Shown: in pieces, positions 18,058 to 25,600 of the stretch
How the letters are laid out: each line of letters begins with the position of its first letter
How positions within the stretch are numbered: position 1 is the stretch's first letter
Assembly (NCBI GenBank): GCA_023416955.1
Contig: JAEZGM010000021.1
Location: 67,486 to 131,485 of the forward strand
DNA length: 64,000 bases
Reading direction: 5' to 3'
Origin: Bacillota bacterium
Lineage (GTDB): Bacteria; Bacillota; Clostridia; Oscillospirales; Acutalibacteraceae
The notes under the pieces: model-generated
What the model was told of the DNA's origin: nothing
What the model saw: the letters and a program-made list of their open reading frames with translations, nothing else
The model's database searches: none
Made by a program: the position numbers and the translations under genes

Positions 18058-18076
18058 AAGCTTCCGAATATAGAAT

Positions 18077-18505
18077 ATGCGGATTAGAGTGAAGAAGGGA
18101 TGTTTTTCCCTCCTTCATCAGAAAGCAATAGTCAATACAATGCTGCAAAAGAAAGCGGAGCAGAATCCTGATCTTAAATGGAAACTGAATCATGGCATGT
18201 ACATTACAGGGGCAAAGACACTGTATGATTTTTTAAAAAGTATTGAAAAACATCGACTAGCCGATTGCATTGGAAAAGTGACTCGAAATCTTCTTCTGCT
18301 GGCAGGAGAAGAAGATCAATATGTACCGGTCAAACGAATGAAAGATATTCAAAATGGGCTTATCCATGCAAAATCCGTGACAAGCCGAGTTTTTATCCGA
18401 CAGGAAGGCGGGGAGCAGCACTGCCAGATTGGTGAAGTACAACTGGCACAAAAAGAGATTGATAAGTTTTTGTTGAAAGTATGTTCAGACGTGCAAGAGA
18501 AATGA
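18077..18505 (+). pseudogene. Alpha/beta-hydrolase, C-terminal fragment
   Basis: 142 codons resembling the C-terminal third of an alpha/beta-hydrolase of the FrsA/esterase kind. LLLLAGEEDQYVPVKRM carries the acid residue, and GGEQHCQIGEVQLAQ carries the catalytic His. The nucleophile elbow (GxSxG) and the N-terminal fold are missing, and no ribosome site precedes the first Met. It directly follows the truncated GH3 gene on the same strand, so both may have been damaged in the same rearrangement. Confidence 0.7.
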
Positions 18506-18767
18506 ATGAATGATATCCTGATCCATCAATGATGGAAACCATTGAATCCTGCAATTTCGAAGGTAAATACAGCGATGCCGGATAAAGGAAAAATGTATAA
18601 TTTAAGGTCATTTTCTTGGAGAAGCGGCCTCTTTTGCATCTTTATTCGTGATATTCAGCTTTCTCTTGACAGCAGGTTCTGTTCCGGTGACAATTTTCAG
18701 CAATAATTAGGTCTTGTTTGCAAATTATAAACTTATCCTTTAACCTTGTCCAAAACAAAAAATAAGG

Positions 18768-18806
18768 CGGCACCGCCATATTTATCATGGCTGGTGCCGT
18801 TTTATT
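18768..18806 (+). terminator. Terminator in the 18.5-19.0 kb spacer
   Basis: Outer stem CGGCACC/GGTGCCG with an inner CCAT/ATGG pairing, followed by TTTTATTT. It separates the pseudogene block from the GntR gene. The rest of 18506-18929 shows no gene. Confidence 0.7.
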
Positions 18807-18929
18807 TAAACTGTTGAGGATACAAAAAAGATGCCACTTGAGTCCGTCGGACCCTTGGCGGTAGAATATCTTTCATAAAAATGTTCTGAATTCATTATTT
18901 TTTAATTTTTACAGCCCTATCTTTTATCT

Positions 18930-18963
18930 CATGTTATAATAAAGTTTAAGCGATTATAACATG
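18930..18963 (+). promoter_or_regulatory. Inverted repeat upstream of the GntR/HutC gene
   Basis: Perfect 11-bp arms CATGTTATAAT (18930-18940) and ATTATAACATG (18953-18963) separated by 12 bp. The left arm contains a TATAAT -10 box. Its location 37 bp before the regulator start suggests an autoregulatory operator. No good -35 at 17 bp was found. Confidence 0.6.
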
Positions 18964-18999
18964 AGCCAATCGGGGGCTTAGAAAGGGGATTTGATTAAT

Positions 19000-19719
19000 A
19001 TGGGTAAAGTTGCGGCATATAAAATAGTTTATGATTCACTGAAAAAGAAAATCCAAGATGGAACGTATCCTGTATCCGAATTACTACCTACAGAACCTGA
19101 ACTTGAAAAGATGTTTCATGTAAGCCGCACTACAATAAGAAGTGCCATAGAAGTGTTAAAGGCAGAAGGTTTAGTCGAAGTTAAACAAGGCAGAGGCACT
19201 ATGGTGCTGGATTACAGAACAACACAGGATTTAGACAAAGTCACCTCGGTTACAGAGTCATTAAGAAGACGTGGATATGACGTACGGACGAAAAGAATGT
19301 ATATTGATATTATACCTGCCGGTGAAGAACTTGGGAAGGAACTTGGAGTAAAACCGGGGGATCCGATAGCCCGGGTACAAAGAATCCAGCTTGCCAATGA
19401 AAATCCGATTGCTATCATGAAAAATTATATTCCCTATAAACTCGTTCCGAATTTGGAGCAGTTTACAAATAAATTTTTAGGCCTGTACCAGTTTTTAGAG
19501 GAATATTATCATCTGGAAATCAATTCGGCAAACGATAAAATACATGCAAAATCAGCAGATTTTGTAGAATCAGAAATGCTTGATATCCAACCAGGTACGG
19601 CACTTCTCTGTATCCACCGTATTTGTTATAAGGATAAAGAAGCAATTTGTGTTGATGATGTCTGTATACTTGGAAACCAATATGAACTTGTAATTTCTAC
19701 CAACGGGCGATACAAATAA
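19000..19719 (+). CDS. GntR-family regulator, HutC/YvoA subfamily (UTRA domain)
   Basis: A 239-residue regulator. The N-terminal winged helix contains SELLPTEPELEKMFHVSRTT, then TIRSAIEVLKAEGLVEVKQGRGT. The C-terminal UTRA effector domain starts near residue 80 and ends with CIHRICYKDKEAICVDDVCI. The ATG at 19000 is preferred over a TTG three codons earlier, which would sit too close to the AAAGGGG ribosome site. The deoC gene follows after 20 bp, so the effector is probably a sugar phosphate or deoxyribose-related compound. That link is an inference from position. Confidence 0.92.
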   Translation: MGKVAAYKIVYDSLKKKIQDGTYPVSELLPTEPELEKMFHVSRTTIRSAIEVLKAEGLVEVKQGRGTMVLDYRTTQDLDKVTSVTESLRRRGYDVRTKRMYIDIIPAGEELGKELGVKPGDPIARVQRIQLANENPIAIMKNYIPYKLVPNLEQFTNKFLGLYQFLEEYYHLEINSANDKIHAKSADFVESEMLDIQPGTALLCIHRICYKDKEAICVDDVCILGNQYELVISTNGRYK

Positions 19720-19739
19720 AATATGGGAGGCTAAAAACG

Positions 19740-20426
19740 ATGAAAGATCTTTGGTTAGAGGATCTTCCCGGAGTAATTGACATAAGCTGTGTAAAATCCA
19801 ATCATACTTTAGAGGATTTGGATCAGATGATTCATGCCGTAAATCAATATAAATTTATTTGTGCTTTTACCTTACCCAGTATGACACCATATTTAGTTAA
19901 AAATTTAAAGGATAATTCCCATACTGGAATAGGCGGAACTGTGGGCTTCCCATCCGGATGCGATACAACAGAAAGTAAAGTATTTCAAGCCAGACAATTG
20001 TTGGAAATGGGCTGCGATGAGTTAGACATGGTCATAAATATCACCCAATTAAAATCTCAAAATAAAGAATTTGTTTATCAGGACATAAAAGCAGTAGTAG
20101 ATGCAGCTCAGGAAATACCGGTGAAGACCATTCTCGAAGTGACTCTGCTTACGGATGAAGAAATCGTAACGGCATGTCAAATTGCAGAGAGAGCCGGGGC
20201 TGCTTATATAAAAACAGGTACGGGTTGGTGCAGTGAACCTACTCGGATTCATCATATTGAACTTATCAAGTCCGTGATTCATCCTCGGACTAAAATTAAA
20301 GCCGCCGGGGGAATACGAAATCTCCAAACTCTGCTTGAAATGAAGAAAGCTGGATGTGACCGTTTTGGTATTTCTGTCAATTCCGCCTTACATATCATGG
20401 AAGAGGTGAAAAATGTAATTTTATAG
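19740..20426 (+). CDS. deoC: Deoxyribose-phosphate aldolase
   Basis: A 228-residue cytoplasmic class I aldolase that splits 2-deoxyribose 5-phosphate into acetaldehyde and glyceraldehyde 3-phosphate. Key elements are GGTVGFPSGCDTTESKVFQA, the CDELDMVINI strand with the active-site Asp, the Schiff-base lysine in YIKTGTGW and the second lysine in KIKAAGGIR. Length fits the family (about 220-260). It is co-oriented with and 20 bp after the GntR/HutC gene and likely in its operon. The alcohol dehydrogenase downstream could reduce the acetaldehyde or another carbonyl but has its own promoter. Homologous aldolases with altered substrates exist, so the substrate is probable rather than certain. Confidence 0.88.
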   Translation: MKDLWLEDLPGVIDISCVKSNHTLEDLDQMIHAVNQYKFICAFTLPSMTPYLVKNLKDNSHTGIGGTVGFPSGCDTTESKVFQARQLLEMGCDELDMVINITQLKSQNKEFVYQDIKAVVDAAQEIPVKTILEVTLLTDEEIVTACQIAERAGAAYIKTGTGWCSEPTRIHHIELIKSVIHPRTKIKAAGGIRNLQTLLEMKKAGCDRFGISVNSALHIMEEVKNVIL

Positions 20427-20601
20427 GTCAGCCCAGCCACTCCCTTCTATTTTTCCAGATGTTTACACATCTCCTGCAAGCATTTATAAACATTATGAAA
20501 GCCTCTGAAAGATTATTATTTTTAGATACTTTTAAAGTATGCATTTGCGAAAATCAATAGCTTCTCTTTCATACATTCCTAAAATTAGATATGAATTCTA
20601 C

Positions 20602-20630
20602 TTGACTGTAAAAAGATTACGATGTATAAT
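20602..20630 (+). promoter_or_regulatory. Promoter of the alcohol dehydrogenase gene
   Basis: TTGACT (20602-20607) and TATAAT (20625-20630) with a 17-bp spacer. The -10 lies inside a short dyad (ACGAT at 20619-20623 and ATCGT further on), which may be a regulator site. Confidence 0.7.
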
Positions 20631-20685
20631 ACCTATCGTTAGATTCGTTAAATTTGTAACAATAATTATGAAGGAGTTGCTTATC

Positions 20686-21747
20686 ATGAAAGGTTTTGCA
20701 ATGCTGGGAATCGGTAAGACAGGATGGGTTGAGAAAGAAAAACCGAACTGCGGTCCGTTGGATGCATTATGCCGTCCAATTGTGCTTGCCCCCTGCACAT
20801 CTGATGTTCACACCGTCTGGGAAGGCGCCCTCGGTGACCGGCACGATATGATTCTGGGCCATGAAGCGGTTGCGGAAGTTGTTGAAGTCGGAAGCCTTGT
20901 AAAAGATTTCAGACCCGGTGATAAGGTTATCATACCTGCAATCACACCTGATTGGAATTCTCTGGAAGCTCAAAATGGCTATCAAATGCATTCCGGCGGA
21001 ATGCTCGCAGGATGGAAATTCTCTAATTTCAAAGACGGTGTTTTCGGTGAATTGTTCCATGTTAACGATGCAGACGGAAATCTTGCCTTGTTACCGGATG
21101 GTATGGACCCCGTTGCTGCCTGTATGCTTTCCGATATGGTGCCGACCGGCTTCCATGGAGTTGAACTTGCAGATGTACAGTTTGGTGACAGTGTAACAGT
21201 AGTAGGAATCGGCCCCGTTGGACTCATGGCTGTTGCAGGGGCTGCACTTCGCGGGGCATCCCACATTTATGCGGTAGGTTCCCGTCCTAACTGTGTTCAG
21301 CTTGCTAAAGAATACGGCGCTACGGATATTGTCAATTACCGTGAAGGTGACATTGTAGAGCAAATCATGAATAAAACCAATGGAAAAGGCGTGGACCGTG
21401 TTATTATCGCCGGGGGAGATGTCGATACTTTTGCACAGGCAGTTACCATGTTAAAACCCGGTGGAAAAATCGGCAATGTTAATTACTTAGGCGAAGGTGA
21501 TTACATAAAGATTCCTCGTCTTGAATGGGGCTGCGGTATGGGCCATAAGGTGATTGCAGGCGGCCTTATGCCTGGCGGAAGATTAAGAATGGAAAAACTC
21601 GCTTCTCTTATTTCAACAGGCAGACTTGATGCGGGTAAATTAGTTACACACCGCTTTGAAGGCTTGGAGAGTATTGAAGAAGCGCTTATGTTAATGAAGG
21701 ATAAGCCGAAGAATTTAATCAAACCTGTTGTAACAATTAAGTGGTAA
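20686..21747 (+). CDS. adh: NADP-dependent secondary (isopropanol-type) alcohol dehydrogenase
   Basis: A 353-residue zinc-dependent medium-chain dehydrogenase, very similar along its length to the clostridial secondary alcohol dehydrogenase (MKGFAMLGI start, CTSDVHTVWEGALGDR, GMLAGWKFSNFKDGVFGE, LIKPVV end). The catalytic zinc ligands Cys37, His59 and Glu60 are present, as is the fourth ligand Asp in CMLSDMVPTGFH near residue 150. The Rossmann motif is VVGIGPVGLMAV. It reduces ketones or aldehydes with NADPH. The in-frame extension to 20539 is rejected because AAGGAG lies nine bases before the ATG at 20686 and the homologous N-terminus starts there. Confidence 0.93.
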   Translation: MKGFAMLGIGKTGWVEKEKPNCGPLDALCRPIVLAPCTSDVHTVWEGALGDRHDMILGHEAVAEVVEVGSLVKDFRPGDKVIIPAITPDWNSLEAQNGYQMHSGGMLAGWKFSNFKDGVFGELFHVNDADGNLALLPDGMDPVAACMLSDMVPTGFHGVELADVQFGDSVTVVGIGPVGLMAVAGAALRGASHIYAVGSRPNCVQLAKEYGATDIVNYREGDIVEQIMNKTNGKGVDRVIIAGGDVDTFAQAVTMLKPGGKIGNVNYLGEGDYIKIPRLEWGCGMGHKVIAGGLMPGGRLRMEKLASLISTGRLDAGKLVTHRFEGLESIEEALMLMKDKPKNLIKPVVTIKW

Positions 21748-21758
21748 AACATATTTAT

Positions 21759-21793
21759 AAGGCTGGAAGCTGCTAAAGCAGCTCTCCAGCCTT
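21759..21793 (+). terminator. Hairpin after the alcohol dehydrogenase gene
   Basis: Long stem built from GGCTGGA...TCCAGCC with inner AGCTGC/GCAGCT and an AA/TT extension. The T-run is short (CTTCG follows), so termination may be weak. Confidence 0.55.
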
Positions 21794-22062
21794 CGCACTA
21801 TGAGCTATTTGTTTTTTTGCTATCATGCTGCTACTTCATTTTTCTCGCCCCTGTTTTCGTCTACCTCACGGCGCGTAAAATTACCTTAAATTTTCTGATG
21901 CCCGGGCGCCTATATGTTGATTTGATAAGACCCAATGGCAGCGCGGACGAGGCGGTGTTGACCGCCTGCGTGTTAACGCCGCAGAAATAGCGAGCAGGCT
22001 CCCGCCGATTGCAGCAAGAAAGATTACATGCCTGTTTCTTGCCCTCGAAGCCGCATTCTGTC

Positions 22063-22102
22063 AAATAGAGGTATTTCACACACCTGTGAAATGCCTCTAT
22101 TT
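22063..22102. repeat. Near-perfect 18-bp inverted repeat
   Basis: Arms AAATAGAGGTATTTCACA and TGTGAAATGCCTCTATTT (one G-U pair) around CACC. It lies in the degenerate block 21794-22325, which shows no intact gene and holds recombinase debris. It could be a terminator that came with a mobile element. Confidence 0.6.
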
Positions 22103-22168
22103 GCATATTATCGGTGCTTTATCGCCATTATGTTAATTTTATTCTGACAAGCAACTAAATCTTTTTGG

Positions 22169-22325
22169 TTAGCACTTCCGATTTTTATATTTTCTCCCAT
22201 CATTGTATTGAGTGACATCAATTCGTATTTCTACGCCGTTTGAATAAACAGAAATAGAATCAACAGGATTGTGGACAATAACTTTTTGAACCAACGTTTT
22301 AAAAAGATACAGGTCAAATCTGCTA
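22169..22325 (-). pseudogene. Large serine recombinase, C-terminal fragment
   Basis: About 50 codons on the minus strand read as the very C-terminus of a resolvase-type large serine recombinase: FDLYLFKTLVQKVIVHNPVD, then DSISVYSNGVEIRIDV and a basic tail ending in KYKNRKC and a stop. The frame is interrupted immediately upstream, where the dispersed repeat at 22328 begins. Everything N-terminal, including the catalytic serine, is missing. It marks a former integrative element. Confidence 0.55.
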
Positions 22326-22327
22326 GG

Positions 22328-22445
22328 CCTCGTTTAATAAATGCAAAGTCTAGTCTATTTCGGCTAAAATTGCGTCCAGCCGCGTCAAAAATGCTCGGAA
22401 TATGGAATTGCATTCCAGGAAAGTATTCCTGCGCTTTTTTCCTTG
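22328..22445 (+). repeat. Dispersed intergenic repeat, copy A
   Basis: About 118 bp that align almost without gaps to 35159-35274. The best-conserved core includes CTATTTCGGCT, GCGTCAAAAAT and TCGGAATATGGAAT. The 3' half contains nested GGAAT/ATTCC dyads that could fold. No coding frame is conserved between copies. It abuts the recombinase fragment. Confidence 0.7.
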
Positions 22446-22527
22446 TTCTATCGGCAGATTAAAGAGCCATAGACTTGATTCTCCAGATCATTTTAATTGA
22501 TTCACTAATCATATACCACAATAAAAT

Positions 22528-22555
22528 TTGAACAAATATAAAGTTTTTGTATTAT
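22528..22555 (+). promoter_or_regulatory. Likely promoter of the GH85 gene
   Basis: TTGAAC (22528-22533) and TATTAT (22550-22555) with a 16-bp spacer, about 110 bp before the start codon; an overlapping TATAAT lies three bases further on. Confidence 0.5.
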
Positions 22556-22663
22556 AATATTGCTTTTCTGATGTAGATAATCTTTTATGTTTTCTTTATA
22601 CTCAACAGTATATTATTGGGCAAATTTACGATTTGCCTCAAGTAATGAAAGAGGAGAGAAAGT

Positions 22664-25600
22664 ATGAAGGAGAGTCTAGCAACAAAAAGAGGACTGAAAA
22701 GGGTGTTATCATTGCTTTTAACGACTACAATGGTAACTTCGACTGTCTTTTTGGGAACCGCGAATGCATATGCCAGTGATACCTTACCTTATTTAGGGGA
22801 TAGCGCAAGAGGTATCAATCAGCCATATGAGCACGGTTACAGGACGGTTGACTTAAAAAACTGGTCATCGGAAACGGACCCGTTTTCCGAATCAATGAGG
22901 GCTCAAATTCCGCTTCAGACGAGAAATGACGCCTTTTCTGACACACAGGCCAATCCAAAACTGAATGCCGATACCCAAATGTTCACATTGGCCGGAGATT
23001 ACGGCAATGCATTCTTTGACAGCTATCAATATACGAATGAATTCAGCCAGTATCTTTTTAATTACTGGCAGTATACCGATTACTATGGGTCATGGCACGG
23101 AATGCCGACACTTGGCGTCCCGGAATCAATGTATGTTAATGAAAGAGGCGTAACCGACGCTTGGAAAAACCGCAAATTTGAATTCGGTATTATCAATATG
23201 CCGAATCCGGGCTACACAAACGCCGCACATAAAAATGGAGTTAAGTCAATAGGCTGTATTTTCCTTCCGCGCACCGGTCAGGATCATAAGGATTTGGTTG
23301 AAAAGAATGCTGACGGAAAATTCCCGTATGCGGATAAGCTGGCCGAAATGTCCCAATGGTACGGTTTTGACGGGTGGTTTATTAATCAGGAGCAGGCTAT
23401 TTCCTCTGCGGATATACCTTTGTACAAGGAGTTTATGAAGCAGATGCGTGAGCAAGGGGTATATATTCAGTGGTATGACTCGGTAACCACTCCGAACGGT
23501 GGTGTATCATATCAGAATGAATTCAACTCTTCAAACAGCTCATTTGTTAAAGATGACTCTTTGGGACAGGTTTCTGATTCCATCTTTCTGAACTATTGGT
23601 GGAGCAATTCAAAATTAAAGAAATCTGCCGATTTGGCGAAAACTCTTGGACTTGACCCGCTTTCGACGGTATTTGCTGGAATTGAAGCCGGCGGTGACCG
23701 GTGGGGTCAGAGGTATGACCTCAGAAACAACCTGGATCCCACTGGGCAGCCGATGAACGCCATCGCCTCCCTCGGCTCAGAATTCGTTCATGACGGCCTT
23801 GACGAGGACCTTGACGGCGGGGCGAACAACAACGTTGAAATGCGCCGTGAAAAAGACAATTACCAGTGGATGACATTCCAGCGCGAGCGGATGTGGTGGA
23901 CGGGCATGTCACAGGATCCGTCAACCCCTTCGGAAGATAGGCGCAATACTGCCTATGCGAATACTGGAATCGGTGTTAAAACAGGAGATAAATGGGATGG
24001 TGTATCCGCTTATATTGCAGAGCGTTCTGTTATCAATGGGGACACTTTTGTAACGAACTTTAATACTGGGCACGGGCTCGAATATGTTAAGGACGGTACT
24101 GTTTCAAACAGCCATGAATGGTCCAATATTGTGATTCAGGATATTCTTCCGACTTGGCAGTGGTGGCAGCAAACAACCGGCACAAAAATGACTGTCGATT
24201 TTGATTACGGTTCAAAGTATCAGAAGACGCTTGCCGACAAATCAGCAGGAAAATTTGATTATAAACTTGTCGGGGCTTATAACGGAGGAAGTTCTCTTGT
24301 GGTTTCAGGCAAATTGGATGCTGAAAACTTCCTGCATCTTTATAAAACGGATTTGGATGTTACTTCAGATTCTAAAATGAACGTTACGTTTAAAAAGACC
24401 TCGGATGATGAAGCAAAGATGAAACTGGGCGTTATATTTGCTGATGATCCGACCAAAGTTGTAAAGCTTGATATAGTGGATACAGATAAAAAAAGCGATG
24501 AATGGATTACCAGTACAGTTGATTTTTCAGGATACGCCGGCAAGAAAATCGCCGCTTTCGGCTTGGTGTTTACAGGGACTTCCGACAAGTACCAGATGAA
24601 TGTCGGCGAGATGAAATACACCAGCGGTTCCGAAATAAAGCCGGATGCGCCGGAAAACTTCAAAATCGCAAAGGCATACGGTACCGATGCGAAAGAAATG
24701 ATGCTCACATGGGATATTGCCTCCTATGATGATGTCAAGCAGTACAATGTGTATGCTGATATTAACGGTGAAGAAATGTACATGGGCGGTACATATGACA
24801 GCACATTTTACATCAAATCGCTCTATGATGCCCAAGGCCCCGTGACGATTAAGCTCAAGGCAGTCAGTAAGGACGGGACCGAAAGCGACGCTGCGGAAGC
24901 GACTTATGATTATTCTAAGACGATTACAAAAGTTGCCGTAACACCGACGGAAAACTCGCTGAACGTTTCTTGGGTAGCTCCTGCTCAAGTCACACTGGGA
25001 ACAACGGATGTTACCGTCGTGAAAGAATATTCGAACGATACTACGGAACATTCCGCGACTTCCGAAAGCGGAGCGACCACAGTTTCTGTTCCGGTTACTG
25101 TAAAAGACGGATCACGCTATACCATGACATTAACTTCCAAAGACTCCGATGGAAATCCTTTGTCAACAGTTACTTATGATGGAAAATTTATTGATAAAGT
25201 GTCTGCTCCCTATGACGGGAAAGTTAGAGTGGATAACGCAAAATTATCGATACCCGCTACAATAGACTGGAATAAAATGTATGTGACTCCTGTAATAGGC
25301 GGAGTAGATCAATCACAGCAGATTATTGTGAGAGGTCAGGCTGAAATGCCTCAAATAGACTCGAAAGTCGACCGTGTAAAAGTAGTACTTGAAGACTATT
25401 CAGGAAATAAATCTGAGGAAGTACAGATTCCAAATTGCATCAATGTAAAAATAACCCCGAACAGCGGGGGTGTGCAGCCGTCAAAAAGCCTGCAACTGAA
25501 TGCAGTTGTCAGCAATTATATATCTGATAACAAGGTTACATGGTCAGTAAGCGGAAACAATTCCGAATCTACAACAATATCTGATTCGGGATTATTAACG

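Noticed and set aside
24527..25051. Open frames antisense to the GH85 repeat region
   Set aside because: They result from repetitive beta-module codons and have no family resemblance or ribosome sites.
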